Origin: Lewinella sp. IMCC34191
Lineage (GTDB): Bacteria; Bacteroidota; Bacteroidia; Chitinophagales; Saprospiraceae
Direction: 5' to 3'
Length of the DNA: 64,000 nt
Assembly (NCBI RefSeq): GCF_003390935.1
Contig: NZ_QNQZ01000007.1
Span: forward strand, 248,001 to 312,000
In this document: positions 1 to 8,409 of the stretch, piece after piece
How the letters are laid out: each line of letters begins with the position of its first letter
Numbering within the stretch: position 1 is the stretch's first letter
The notes under the pieces: generated by a model
Told to the model about the DNA's origin: nothing
The model's input: the letters and a program-made list of their open reading frames with translations, nothing else
The model's database searches: none
Position numbers and translations under genes: made by a program

Positions 1-331
1 AGATATTGTAGGGGAAATTACCGACCAAGCCGAAGGGTCGGCCCGCGAAAGTCTCCTCTAGGTCGAGGCGCAGGAAGTCCCCTTCCAGGATGTCGTTGGA
101 CAATTGGGGGTAATGGACGTTGAGGTAGGTGACCATATCGCGGTCGGCCTCGGCTACCTTCAGGTTGAAGGCAGCGCTGCGTTCCAGTAAATACTTGGTC
201 AGCATGCCCTGTCCCGGGCCCACCTCGAGCGCGTGGTCGTAGGTGTCGGTTAGCGTCAGCGCCTCGGCGATCTGCCGGGCATAGTGCTCGTTGGTGAGGA
301 AATGTTGGCCGTAGGACTTCTTCGCGCGCAT
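1..331 (-). CDS. rsmA: 16S rRNA dimethyladenosine transferase RsmA/KsgA (N-terminal part, runs off window)
   Basis: Only the first 110 codons are inside the window. RsmA dimethylates two adjacent adenines near the 3' end of 16S rRNA during small-subunit maturation, using S-adenosylmethionine. Visible: the KsgA-type opening with GQHFL at residues 8-12, the SAM-binding loop EVGPGQG at 36-42, an acidic strand EAD at 61-63, GDFLRLD at 84-90, and the catalytic NFPYNI motif at 105-110, exactly at the window edge. The ATG at 331-329 fits the family start. A TACCTTCG element ends only five bases upstream, so the message may be almost leaderless. It is divergent from the SMP-30 gene. Confidence 0.95.
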   Translation of the reverse strand, partial: MRAKKSYGQHFLTNEHYARQIAEALTLTDTYDHALEVGPGQGMLTKYLLERSAAFNLKVAEADRDMVTYLNVHYPQLSNDILEGDFLRLDLEETFAGRPFGLVGNFPYNI

Positions 332-336
332 GAGGG

Positions 337-344
337 CGAAGGTA
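337..344 (-). promoter_or_regulatory. Putative -7 promoter element for rsmA
   Basis: On the minus strand this reads TACCTTCG followed by C, one mismatch from the Bacteroidota consensus TAnnTTTG. Five bases separate it from the rsmA ATG. If used, transcription would begin at or next to the start codon. No convincing -33 TTG is seen. Confidence 0.45.
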
Positions 345-426
345 CGCCTTCCCGGAAGCTACAAAGCGGCGTGGCACGGGCCGGGAATCGGAAACCTTGT
401 ATGTGCCCAAGCTTGTTGACCTAACA

Positions 427-446
427 TTATACCTGCGCTCCGCCGC
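427..446 (+). promoter_or_regulatory. Shared promoter-like element upstream of the SMP-30 gene
   Basis: Contains ACCTGCGCTCCGCCGC preceded by TAACATTA. Nearly the same string lies upstream of the genes starting at 11926 (minus) and 29940 (plus), each 27-38 bases before the start codon. TAACATTA lines up with TAACTTTG, a perfect -7 match, in the third copy. Probably a promoter core plus initially transcribed region; the role is inferred. Confidence 0.35.
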
Positions 447-481
447 AACGAACCTGTACCGCCCGCGGGTCTATTAGCAGT

Positions 482-1408
482 ATGAAGGAAACCTATTTCA
501 TTCCCTGTGACGCCCACGAGGGTTGCGTTTGGGTGGCAACGCAAAACCGCCTGTACTTCTCGACCACCAAAAAACTGGACGAAACGCGGGTAGGGCTGTG
601 TTATCTCGATTTCAGTGATTACGACCTAGCCCGCGACGGGAACTGGCGCGACCGCATTGATGGTATTGAATCGATGGAAGCCCTGACCTGGATCGAGGAT
701 GCCAATATGGCCAACAGCCTATGCCTGACCCAGGACGGTCTGGCCCTGCTCGTTGCCGAGCAGGGGAGCAAGAAGACCCGGGCGGCTATCTCCCGCATCG
801 AACTGGCGGATAAGCAACGGACGGTCGTTTTCGACCGCTACGCCGATATGCCGCTGAACAGTCCGAATAAAGTAATTGAGAGTCAGGTAGGCCACCTGGT
901 GATCAGTGACCCCGACTACGGTTTCCGGCAGGGTTTCCGGCCGCCCCCGGCTCTGGCCCCACGTCTGTACGTCCTGCCTAAGAACGGACGTCCGGTCGTC
1001 TACCGTGGGGAGCTGGAGATGCCACACGGGCTGGCCCTTTCGCCGGACGAACGCACGCTCTTCGTAACCGATACCAGTAACGACGGCGCGCATGACAAGG
1101 CCGAGCTCAACCGCCGCCATCGCGTGTACGCCCTGGACTTCAACCCGGCGACGGGGGAGATCCTGGGCAATCACCGCTATGCTTTCTCTACGGACAAGGG
1201 CGTACCGGACGGTAGCGAGACCACCGAGGATTCGCTACTGGTAGGCGGTGGCGACGGCATTTACGTCGCCGATCTGGACGGGCAGCTACGGGGAAAGATT
1301 AAGCTCGACCGTACGGCTGTGAACCTGGCCGTCGTCGGAGACCACCTGTTCGTCACGGCCGACGAGGGTGTTTACCTCATTCTGGACTGGAAGCAGCAGG
1401 TTGCCTGA
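482..1408 (+). CDS. SMP-30/gluconolactonase/LRE family protein
   Basis: A 308-residue six-bladed beta-propeller enzyme of the SMP-30/gluconolactonase family, whose members hydrolyse sugar lactones using a divalent metal. Seen: family-type blade repeats, PHGLALSPDERTLFVTDT around residues 180-198 (this blade carries the metal-binding Asp in the family), GVPDGSE near 239, and GGGDGIYVADLDG near 255. There is no signal peptide, so it is probably cytoplasmic. The ATG at 482 gives the usual length. The last 32 bases overlap the end of the convergent M20 gene. The substrate cannot be told from the sequence; the neighbours are not sugar genes. Confidence 0.85.
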   Translation: MKETYFIPCDAHEGCVWVATQNRLYFSTTKKLDETRVGLCYLDFSDYDLARDGNWRDRIDGIESMEALTWIEDANMANSLCLTQDGLALLVAEQGSKKTRAAISRIELADKQRTVVFDRYADMPLNSPNKVIESQVGHLVISDPDYGFRQGFRPPPALAPRLYVLPKNGRPVVYRGELEMPHGLALSPDERTLFVTDTSNDGAHDKAELNRRHRVYALDFNPATGEILGNHRYAFSTDKGVPDGSETTEDSLLVGGGDGIYVADLDGQLRGKIKLDRTAVNLAVVGDHLFVTADEGVYLILDWKQQVA

Positions 1409-2576
1409 GCCGTTCCATGGCCAGCCAGGCCAGCAGGGCACTGCCGGTCTGTAGGCAGGCTTCGTCGACGTCGAAGGTATCGGTGTGGACGGGGGAGGGG
1501 CTGCCGACTCCCAGCCGGTAAAAGCAGGCGGGCACGTGGTGGGTGTAAAAAGCAAAGTCTTCGCCCGTCATGCGGATGGGCAGGTCGACGACCTTATCGT
1601 CGCCGAGCAGGTCGCGGGCGGCGGACTGTGCCCAGTTGGTGAGGGGCTCGTCGTTTTTGAGGAAGGGGTAGCCATGTGCCACGCGCAATTTGGCGCTTCC
1701 CCCCAGGGCGGCGGCCATACCCTCGGCGGTACGGCGCAGCCGCTGGTGCAGTTCTTTTCGCCAGGCCTCGTCGAGGGTGCGCAGGGTGCCTTCCAGGCGG
1801 ACGGCGTTCGGAATGACATTGGTAGCCCCGCCCTCGCTTTCAATCTTTCCGAAGGTGAGCACGACGGGCAGGGTCGGGTCGCTTTCACGGCTGACCAGTT
1901 GCTGCAGGGCGGTGATGATCTGCGCGGTGATCACGATTGGGTCGACGGCCTGGTGGGGCATGGCGCCGTGTCCACCCCGGCCGCGGACGGTCAGGAAGAG
2001 TTCGTCCGTACTCGCCATATAGATGCCCGGCCGGAAACCCACGGTACCCGCCGGCAGGGGCGGGTGCACGTGCTGACCGAAGATGGCGGCCGGAGCGGGG
2101 TCTTTAAGTGCGCCGTCGCGGATCATCAGCGTGGCCCCTCCCGGCAGTTTCTCCTCCCCGGGCTGGAAGAGCAGGCGCACGGTACCGGACAAGTTTTCTT
2201 TCAATCCGCTAAGAATGCGGGCCGCTCCCAGGAGGGATGCCGTATGGACATCGTGACCACAGGCGTGCATGATGCCCGGTTTGGTAGACCGGTAGGCTAC
2301 GTCATTGGCTTCCTGGATAGGGAGGGCATCCATATCGGCACGCAGCGCCAGGGTGGGGCCGGGGCCACCGCCCTCGATCTCTGCCACGAGGCCGGTGCCC
2401 GCCACGCCGCGGTAGGGAATACCCATCTCTTCGAGTCGACCGGCTACGTAGGCTACCGTTTCGTGCTCCTCGAAGCTGAGCTCGGGGTGCGCGTGCAGGT
2501 GGCGGCGGTCCGCCAGGGTAGCGGGCGCGTTTGCTGCGGCCAGGTCACGGACGCGGGAGCGGAGATCTTGGGACAC
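1377..2576 (-). CDS. M20 family metallopeptidase/amidohydrolase (hippurate hydrolase-like)
   Basis: A 399-residue zinc-dependent amidohydrolase of the M20D group (hippurate, N-acyl amino acid and IAA-amino acid hydrolases), which cleaves N-acyl bonds of small molecules. Seen: HAHPELSFEE at residues 28-37, the metal motif ACGHDVHT with Cys106 and His108, the catalytic acid pair in PGEE at 139-142, GQHVHP at 167-172, the dimerisation-domain motif GRGGHGAMPH near 205-214, and a late metal-ligand segment SPVHTDTF. No ATG fits; the frame opens with GTG at 2576 just before family similarity begins. It is 51 bases downstream of endonuclease V on the same strand and probably cotranscribed. The exact substrate is unknown. 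Confidence 0.88.
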   Translation of the reverse strand: MSQDLRSRVRDLAAANAPATLADRRHLHAHPELSFEEHETVAYVAGRLEEMGIPYRGVAGTGLVAEIEGGGPGPTLALRADMDALPIQEANDVAYRSTKPGIMHACGHDVHTASLLGAARILSGLKENLSGTVRLLFQPGEEKLPGGATLMIRDGALKDPAPAAIFGQHVHPPLPAGTVGFRPGIYMASTDELFLTVRGRGGHGAMPHQAVDPIVITAQIITALQQLVSRESDPTLPVVLTFGKIESEGGATNVIPNAVRLEGTLRTLDEAWRKELHQRLRRTAEGMAAALGGSAKLRVAHGYPFLKNDEPLTNWAQSAARDLLGDDKVVDLPIRMTGEDFAFYTHHVPACFYRLGVGSPSPVHTDTFDVDEACLQTGSALLAWLAMERLRQPAASSPE

Positions 2577-2627
2577 GGTGGGCGGGGATTATTTCTGGCG
2601 GTAAACCTACGTAATTAGGGACGACCG

Positions 2628-3320
2628 CTACTCGCCGTCGGTTGGCAGCTGGCTTCTTCGGAAGGTATTCACGGCTTCGTGCGCCAGTCGCGTGGGCTCC
2701 GGCAGCTTGTAGCCGCGCAGACAGTGACGGGCGATGGCCAGCGCGCCGTCCGGATCGGTCAGGTGACCCGGCGAGATGTATACCGGGTTACTGCGTAACC
2801 GGGACCGCATCGCGTAGCCGAGCAATTCATTCTTATCCATAATGGGACTGACGGAGCCTGCTTCCTTACCCACTTCCGCTATCCGGCCGGTCAGCACCTT
2901 TTTCGCGCAGCCCAGGGTAGGGGAGTCGGTGACCAATCCGAAGTGGGTGGCGATGCCCATGCGTCGGGGGTGCGCGATGCCGTGGCCGTCGACGATGGTG
3001 ACGTCCGGTTTCCGCTCGAGCTTTTCCCAGGCCTTCAGTAGGGTAGGAATCTCCCGGAAGGAAAGCAAACCGGGGATGTAGGGGAAGGTCACCGTTTCCT
3101 TATACAGCACCGTTTCTACCACTTCCAGGCTTTCGTAATCCAGCACGACGATCCCGGCGTAGAATACGTCGGAATACAGGTTGAAGGAAATGTCCGCTCC
3201 GCCAATCAACCGGATGGGGTTGGGAGCCGCACGAAGCTCGATGCGTTGCCGGAGTTTGCGTTGCAGGTCGACGGCGTCCTGCGGGCTTAACTGCCAGGAA
3301 TGCTCGAGCGGATCGGCCAT
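2628..3320 (-). CDS. nfi: Endonuclease V (deoxyinosine 3' endonuclease)
   Basis: A 230-residue endonuclease V, which nicks DNA or RNA one phosphate 3' of inosine and starts repair of deaminated adenine. Seen: the metal-binding Asp43 in GGADISF, the strand-separation wedge PYIPGLLSFRE at 80-90 with catalytic Glu90, Asp111 in IVDGHG, and HPRRMGIA at 117-124. Length matches the family. The ATG at 3320 starts only five bases after the stop of the HEAT-cyclophilin gene, so the three genes 5323 to 1377 probably form one transcript. Confidence 0.95.
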   Translation of the reverse strand: MADPLEHSWQLSPQDAVDLQRKLRQRIELRAAPNPIRLIGGADISFNLYSDVFYAGIVVLDYESLEVVETVLYKETVTFPYIPGLLSFREIPTLLKAWEKLERKPDVTIVDGHGIAHPRRMGIATHFGLVTDSPTLGCAKKVLTGRIAEVGKEAGSVSPIMDKNELLGYAMRSRLRSNPVYISPGHLTDPDGALAIARHCLRGYKLPEPTRLAHEAVNTFRRSQLPTDGE

Positions 3321-3325
3321 GGGAA

Positions 3326-5323
3326 TTAGCGACGACTGATACGATTGATCGGTGAACCGGGAACGAGCCGGTCGACCACTTCCTGTCCTTCCACTACCTC
3401 TCCGAAAATGGTATACTTACCATCGAGGTGGGGCGTAGCCCGGTGGGTAATGAAGAATTGCACGCCTTCGGTATCCTTCCCCGCGCTGGCCATGCCGACC
3501 AGTCCGGGCCGGTCCCAGTGCAGGCCGGGGGTTTCCGTGCGCAGGCTGAAATCTTCCGCCCCGAAACCATCGCCGCGGGGGCCGCCCCCCTGCGCTACGA
3601 AATTGGGCACGACACGGTGGAAATGCTTGCCATCGTAGTAGCCTTCCTCCACGAGTTGCAGAAAGCTGCCGGTCGTTTCCGGAGCTTCCCGGGGCCAGAG
3701 ACGGAGCCGGATATCGCCTTCGGGAGTAGCGATACTGACGGTAGGATCATCCTCGGCGGCCACGACTTCCCAATCGAGGGCACGGACATCGTTTGTAGTT
3801 AATTCCGGCAGCGCGGTATCCGTACCGCGCAGGGCATTCCGCGCCGTGAAAATCTCCCGGTAGGCTTCTACCTGTCTGGGCAGTTGCAGCCCGTTGAGGG
3901 CGTCGTCGATCCAGGCACGTTGTTGGTTCATGGATTGGTAGGCGTCAGGATTGGCGGCTACGGCCTGGGCGGCGTGGTAGACGGGACCGTCTTCACCGCT
4001 TTCCATCATTTCCTGGAAGTAGCGCCCCAGGTCGGCACGGACCCGCCGGCTGCTGCCGCGGAAGAACTCCGCGAAATCCTCCCGGTCGCTGATGGCCTGC
4101 AGCGTCTCGGCGGCAACCGTGCGCACTACGGGCTCTTCCGAATCCCGATAGTAGGTATACACGATGCGGTACATCCAGGGGAATTCACCGAGGGCGCGCA
4201 GGATCTCGGCCTTTTCGTAAGGGTCCGTCGCGGCGACGTACCGGGCCCTTAGTTCGTTGTTGATGCGATCGCGGTAATCCGTCAGGTAGAGGGCCAGGTG
4301 GCGGTTGGCGGCCCGGTAGAGCAGGGTGCTGAGTTCGTGTGGCAGGTCGTCCTGCGCCATCTGGATGTACAAGGGCGCATCGGCGGGGATACCCTGGTCC
4401 AGCAGGAATTCGGCGGCTGTACGCGCTACCAGGGGGTGGGGGTCGCGCAGGGCTTCCAGCACGGATTCGCGAACGGTAGTGTATTCGTAGGATTGGAAGG
4501 CGTGAAGGACTTCTACCCGCTGGCGCCAATCATCGGTTTGCTCGTACTGACGCAGCAGTCCGGCCCGGGCGGAAGCGTTGCCGCTACGGCCTACACTGCG
4601 GATAATACCCATAGCGACATCGGCGTCTGTTTCCCGCCGGAGCATGTCCATCAGTTCGGCTTCGGTGGCGGTGTCTAGGGGGACCTCTATACGAAAAAGG
4701 TAATGTGCGGCGGGCAGTCGGAGCGCCGGTGCCGCGGCGGGATCCCGGATGACGTCCAGTACCGCCCGATCGGCTTCCGGGCCATGGTATCCGCGTAGGG
4801 CCGCATAGTACAAACCCCACAGGCGTCCGGCCATGAGGGCGGTGTCCTGAACGGTATAGGTGGTGATGCCGGCTAGTTGACGCGCTTGTTTTTCCGTTGC
4901 CGTTTTACCGACGGCGGCCAGTACGGCGGCGTTGTAATCCAGGTAGTTGCCCGAGCGGTCAAAGGCACCGGCAAGTATTCCGCCCGCTCGTTCGGACTCC
5001 GTTTGTCCGAGAGCGTAGGCGGCCTGCGTCCGGACGGCCGACTCGTCGCTCAGGCGGGCGGCAAGACTGTCGATCGTGGCCGGGCTGAGCCGGGGGAAGC
5101 TACCGAGCGCCCGGGCCGCAAGGTAGCGGTAGGTAACTTGCGGAGCATTCAAATACGCGCGCAGACTATCCTCCGCCCGGTCATTCTGTAGTTCGTACAG
5201 TCTTTTGACCACCGGATCCTGGTAGTCGACGACCACCGGCTGCTCTTCCGTTTCCTCGGACGGCGGGATGCAGGCCAGCAAACCCAGACCAAGAACTATT
5301 GCGGCTACAAATCGGTAAAGCAT
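3326..5323 (-). CDS. HEAT-repeat/cyclophilin peptidyl-prolyl isomerase lipoprotein
   Basis: A 665-residue predicted lipoprotein: a short hydrophobic leader ends in LLAC (Cys18), placing the mature protein at the periplasmic membrane face. Residues about 40-500 are helical HEAT-like repeats (repeated LGRYF/ALG/AAxxLxxI patterns, usually a protein-binding solenoid). Residues about 520-660 are a cyclophilin domain with TPEGDIRLRLWP, HFHRVVPNFVAQGG, GVQFFIT and HLDGKYTIFGEVVEG; the FHR and QFFIT elements contain the usual catalytic positions. It likely isomerises Xaa-Pro bonds in envelope proteins held by the solenoid. First gene of a likely operon with nfi and the M20 gene, divergent from the DUF4293 gene. 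Confidence 0.85.
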   Translation of the reverse strand: MLYRFVAAIVLGLGLLACIPPSEETEEQPVVVDYQDPVVKRLYELQNDRAEDSLRAYLNAPQVTYRYLAARALGSFPRLSPATIDSLAARLSDESAVRTQAAYALGQTESERAGGILAGAFDRSGNYLDYNAAVLAAVGKTATEKQARQLAGITTYTVQDTALMAGRLWGLYYAALRGYHGPEADRAVLDVIRDPAAAPALRLPAAHYLFRIEVPLDTATEAELMDMLRRETDADVAMGIIRSVGRSGNASARAGLLRQYEQTDDWRQRVEVLHAFQSYEYTTVRESVLEALRDPHPLVARTAAEFLLDQGIPADAPLYIQMAQDDLPHELSTLLYRAANRHLALYLTDYRDRINNELRARYVAATDPYEKAEILRALGEFPWMYRIVYTYYRDSEEPVVRTVAAETLQAISDREDFAEFFRGSSRRVRADLGRYFQEMMESGEDGPVYHAAQAVAANPDAYQSMNQQRAWIDDALNGLQLPRQVEAYREIFTARNALRGTDTALPELTTNDVRALDWEVVAAEDDPTVSIATPEGDIRLRLWPREAPETTGSFLQLVEEGYYDGKHFHRVVPNFVAQGGGPRGDGFGAEDFSLRTETPGLHWDRPGLVGMASAGKDTEGVQFFITHRATPHLDGKYTIFGEVVEGQEVVDRLVPGSPINRISRR

Positions 5324-5362
5324 GGAGATTTAGGAATAAATTTCAGAGAAGCGGTAAGATAA

Positions 5363-5370
5363 TACCTTTG
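5363..5370 (+). promoter_or_regulatory. Putative -7 promoter element for the DUF4293 gene
   Basis: TACCTTTG followed by C is a perfect match to the Bacteroidota -7 consensus. It ends 20 bases before the ATG at 5391, so a leader of roughly 10-15 bases is predicted. Confidence 0.55.
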
Positions 5371-5390
5371 CCGACCCCAAACCATAAACG

Positions 5391-5822
5391 ATGATTCAAC
5401 GCATTCAATCCATTTTTCTGGCCCTGGCCGCTTTTTGTTCCTTCGGGCTATTCGGTACCGATGCCGCCGAAACCCCGGCCCCGGTTGCCGCCAGCGATGT
5501 ATTTGCCGACGCGCAGCTCACCGTATACGACAGCCCCGTCCTCATCGGTGGCGTGGTAGCAGCGGGTGCGGTCTTGTTGCTCGCGATATTTCTGTTCCGC
5601 AACCGGAAATTACAGGGTATCCTATGTACGGTAGCGATTTTGCTGACGGTGGCCTATGCCGCGTACGGCGGATTACTGTGGTCACAGGACGTTGCTGCCG
5701 AGCAGGCGGGCGCTCAATTTGGTGTGACTTTACCGATTTTAACCGTCATATTTGCTGTTCTGGCTTCCCGTTACATCCGCAAGGACGAGCGACTGGTGCG
5801 AAGTGCCGATCGCTTGCGATAG
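5391..5822 (+). CDS. DUF4293 family four-helix membrane protein
   Basis: A 143-residue inner-membrane protein of the DUF4293 family, found in Bacteroidota; no function is established. Seen: the family-typical opening MIQRIQSIFLALAA, four hydrophobic segments (about residues 7-24, 49-68, 75-94 and 108-126), and a short basic cytoplasmic tail. An Ala/Pro/Thr-rich extracytoplasmic loop lies between helices 1 and 2. The ATG at 5391 lies just behind a perfect -7 element. mscL follows 55 bases later on the same strand. Confidence 0.82.
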   Translation: MIQRIQSIFLALAAFCSFGLFGTDAAETPAPVAASDVFADAQLTVYDSPVLIGGVVAAGAVLLLAIFLFRNRKLQGILCTVAILLTVAYAAYGGLLWSQDVAAEQAGAQFGVTLPILTVIFAVLASRYIRKDERLVRSADRLR

Positions 5823-5877
5823 TGGGGGCCGGGTTTATTCCCCTCACCCGAACCCATCGGTTCAATACCACTAGTTT

Positions 5878-6297
5878 ATGTTAAAGGAATTTAAGGCCTT
5901 CATTATGAAGGGTAACGTGCTCGAGCTCGCCACGGCCGTCATTATCGCCGGAGCCTTTGGAGCCATCGTTACCTCCCTGACCAATGATATCCTCATGCCG
6001 CCCATCGGGATGGCACTAGGAGGCGTTGATTTTTCCGAGTTAGCCATCACCCTCTCCGAGCCGGTGCTCGATGCCGATGGTAACGTGATAGAGGAAGGCG
6101 CCGCGATCCGTTACGGTCAGTTTATCCAGACCGTCATTGACTTCCTGATTATCGCCTTCGTCATCTTCCTGATCATCCGCAGCTACAACCGCATGACGGC
6201 TGAACCGAAGCCCAAGGCACCCGCTCCCGATCCCGGACCGTCCGAAAAGGATATCCTCCTGCAAATCCGCGACCAACTGGCTAAGCGTCCGTTGTAG
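5878..6297 (+). CDS. mscL: Large-conductance mechanosensitive channel MscL
   Basis: A 139-residue MscL, the homopentameric emergency-release channel that opens under membrane tension after osmotic downshock. Seen: the amphipathic N-terminus FKAFIMKGNVLELA, the pore helix VIIAGAFGAIVTSL at about residues 21-34, the conserved PPIG, a periplasmic loop (about 50-80) with acidic residues, TM2 (about 83-103), and the charged C-terminal helix ending in EKDILLQIRDQLAKR. ATG at 5878. A strong hairpin follows the stop, separating it from the convergent RNase G gene. Confidence 0.97.
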   Translation: MLKEFKAFIMKGNVLELATAVIIAGAFGAIVTSLTNDILMPPIGMALGGVDFSELAITLSEPVLDADGNVIEEGAAIRYGQFIQTVIDFLIIAFVIFLIIRSYNRMTAEPKPKAPAPDPGPSEKDILLQIRDQLAKRPL

Positions 6298-6312
6298 GAG
6301 TTGGTGGTTTTT

Positions 6313-6348
6313 GGTTGTCGGTTGTCGCTTATATGACAACCGACAACC
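6313..6348. terminator. Hairpin between convergent mscL and rng
   Basis: A perfect 14-bp inverted repeat: GGTTGTC twice in tandem (6313-6326), an 8-base loop, then GACAACC twice (6335-6348). It lies between two converging stop codons and probably acts as a bidirectional terminator, although U-tracts are poor on both sides. Confidence 0.6.
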
Positions 6349-6366
6349 CACAACCCCAACCCTACC

Positions 6367-7920
6367 TTAATTCTTCAGCTTAATCTCATCATCCTTCCCG
6401 TCGAAAAACTTGAAGGTGGTGATGGGAAAGTCATTGTCGGATTGAATGTCCAGCCAGCGGTAGTGCTTCATGTACCACTTCATTTGGGCGCTGGGCAGGC
6501 CCCGTTTGAGGTAGGCGGAGATGTAGGGGTGGACCTTCAGCTTGAGTTTGGCTTTCGGCCGGGCTTCCATGATGAAGTTCAGGTCGCGTTCGATCTCGTC
6601 TGTCAGGAGGATCGTAGCGTTGACCTTTCCCGTTCCGTTGCAGGTGGGGCATTTTTCGGCCGTCGTGATCTTCACTTCCGGACGTACGCGCTGCCGGGTG
6701 ATCTGCATCAACCCGAATTTGCTTAACGGTAGGATGGTATGCTGGGCGCGATCGTTCTTCATCGCGTTACGCATCGTCTGCGCCAGTTTTTTGCGGTGTT
6801 CGGCGTCGCGCATATCAATGAAGTCGACCACGATAATGCCGCCGATGTCGCGTAGCCGGAGTTGGCGGGCGATCTCTTCGGCGGACTCGAGGTTGATCTT
6901 CAGGACGGCCTCTGCCTGGTTCTGGCTGGGCATTTTATTGCCGCTGTTCACGTCGATGGTGTGCATCGCTTCGGTATGCTCGATAACGATGTAAGCACCG
7001 CTGGCCATGGTGGCGGTCTTGCCGAAGCTGCTCTTTATCTGCTTCGTCACGCCGTGGGCGTCGAAGATGGGCTTGCTGGACTTGTGGAACTGAACCAGGT
7101 TGGGCCGATCTTTGGCGATATCCTTTACATAATCCTTGATCGTGTCGAACAGATTTTTGTCGTCGACCACGATCTTGGTGAAGTCAGGGGTAAGTAAGTC
7201 TCGCAAGAGACCGGTAGTCTTATCTACCTCACTGAGAAGCTTAGCGGGCGGGGTGGCGTTTTTGGCCGTATCGACGATGGTCTGCCATTTCTCAATCAGG
7301 GCATTCATCTCTTCCAGCAGTTCGCCGACGCCTTTGCCCTCGGCGGCCGTGCGTACGATCACGCCAAAGTTTTGGGGCCGGATACTTTCCACCAGCAGCT
7401 GTAGACGCTTACGCTCCTCGCTGGTGCTGATCTTTTTACTGACGGCTACCGCTTCACTGAAGGGAGTAACTACCAGGTAGCGACCGGGAATAGTAATCTC
7501 ACAGCTCAATCGAGGCCCCTTGGTACTGATCGGTTCCTTGAGTACCTGGGTCAGGACAACCTGCTTTTTACTGAAGACTTCGTCGATTTTCCCGGTCTTG
7601 ACGATCTCCGGCTCGTACTTGACATTGTCGAGTTTGGAAGACTTCAATTTCCCCTTGACGGCCAGATCGGCATATTTCTGTAGCGTTTTAACCTTCGGGC
7701 CCAGGTCGGTGTAGTGCAAAAATGCATCCTTCTTATGTCCGATGTCGACGAAGGCGGCGTTGAGGGGAGCCGTAACGCGTTTCACACGCCCCAGAAATAC
7801 GTCACCAACGGTAAATTGGTCGGTGGAGCGCTGTCGGTGAATCTCCACCAGTTTTCCGTCTTCCAGCAAGGCAACCTCAACTTCCTTGCCCGTGCTGGAG
7901 ACGATCATTTCTTTTTCCAC
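6367..7920 (-). CDS. rng: Ribonuclease E/G family protein (RNase G)
   Basis: A 517-residue RNase G, an endonuclease for AU-rich RNA and rRNA/mRNA processing. Seen: an S1 domain (about residues 37-130, GDVFLGRVKRV), catalytic Asp323 in IDVNSG and Asp366 in VVDFIDM, and the zinc-link motif CPTCNGTG at 424-431. The C-terminal scaffold of RNase E is absent, as expected for RNase G. The start is uncertain: GTG at 7920 gives MEKEMIVSS, close to known family openings, while an ATG at 7908 is also possible. A weak -7-like sequence lies at 7946-7953. Linkage to an HU gene, as here with two genes between, is familiar in Bacteroidota. Confidence 0.92.
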   Translation of the reverse strand: MEKEMIVSSTGKEVEVALLEDGKLVEIHRQRSTDQFTVGDVFLGRVKRVTAPLNAAFVDIGHKKDAFLHYTDLGPKVKTLQKYADLAVKGKLKSSKLDNVKYEPEIVKTGKIDEVFSKKQVVLTQVLKEPISTKGPRLSCEITIPGRYLVVTPFSEAVAVSKKISTSEERKRLQLLVESIRPQNFGVIVRTAAEGKGVGELLEEMNALIEKWQTIVDTAKNATPPAKLLSEVDKTTGLLRDLLTPDFTKIVVDDKNLFDTIKDYVKDIAKDRPNLVQFHKSSKPIFDAHGVTKQIKSSFGKTATMASGAYIVIEHTEAMHTIDVNSGNKMPSQNQAEAVLKINLESAEEIARQLRLRDIGGIIVVDFIDMRDAEHRKKLAQTMRNAMKNDRAQHTILPLSKFGLMQITRQRVRPEVKITTAEKCPTCNGTGKVNATILLTDEIERDLNFIMEARPKAKLKLKVHPYISAYLKRGLPSAQMKWYMKHYRWLDIQSDNDFPITTFKFFDGKDDEIKLKN

Positions 7921-8313
7921 TGTTCAACAGGGTTACATAGATACACGAATACCCCCCGCCGGGTAGGGTGGCGGAGGGATGCGGGTGCATCCGGTCAATT
8001 AAGACATACCACGGTTCGGTAATCGAAAAGCTACGCTTGGCCCGTGTCCCTGAAAACGGTTAAAAGGTGTTGCCCTGGCGATCGCACCACGGCGTGTGGT
8101 GGAAATTTCTTGGTGGAAGCATTGGGCTTGGGCCATCAATGCGACAACTAAAATGGGATTAGCAGGGTCGGTAAGTATTAAACCGGTCACAAGAAAAGGA
8201 CCGCTTACCAAGTAAATGGGCGGAGGCTAATGTATGCGGCTTTCTAAACCGTACGCGACCGGTAGTACCTACTGAGAGGTTCCTACCGGCCGCAGGGTAT
8301 GATGCTAGAAAGA
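7921..8313. other. Intergenic region between the mS38-like gene and rng
   Basis: About 390 bases with no convincing gene. The open frame at 7999-8211 (minus) has no recognisable family or start context. A hairpin with 7-bp arms, CCGGTAG at 8259-8265 and CTACCGG at 8283-8289, sits just downstream of the mS38-like gene and may help end its transcript. A GGTATTCG sequence (minus, 7946-7953) could be a weak rng promoter. Confidence 0.4.
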
Positions 8314-8409
8314 CTAGCGGTTCTTTTTCTTGTGGCGGTTCTTGCGCAGACGCTTCTTCCGCTTGTGGGTGGCAATTTTATGACGCTTCCGTTTTTTTCC
8401 ACACGGCAT
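8314..8409 (-). CDS. AURKAIP1/COX24 (mS38/bS22-like) small ribosomal protein
   Basis: A 31-residue, extremely basic protein opening MPCGKKRKRHKIATHKRKK; more than half of its residues are Lys, Arg or His. This matches the small AURKAIP1/COX24-domain protein of Bacteroidota, related to mitochondrial mS38 and mycobacterial bS22, which binds rRNA in the small subunit. The ATG at 8409 and TAG at 8314 bound a clean frame. It has its own perfect -7 promoter about 110 bases upstream and a hairpin-rich leader. The function is transferred from the family. Confidence 0.85.
   Translation of the reverse strand: MPCGKKRKRHKIATHKRKKRLRKNRHKKKNR

Noticed and set aside
370-384. TGGCACG string as a second sigma-54 promoter
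   Set aside because: The -12 region is GGGA instead of TTGC. Similar TGGCAC strings at about 26343, 28074 and 36143 also lack the -12 part or lie inside genes.
7999-8211. 70-codon open frame on the minus strand downstream of the mS38-like gene
   Set aside because: No start context, no family resemblance, and no length conservation to judge; it lies in a region that looks intergenic.
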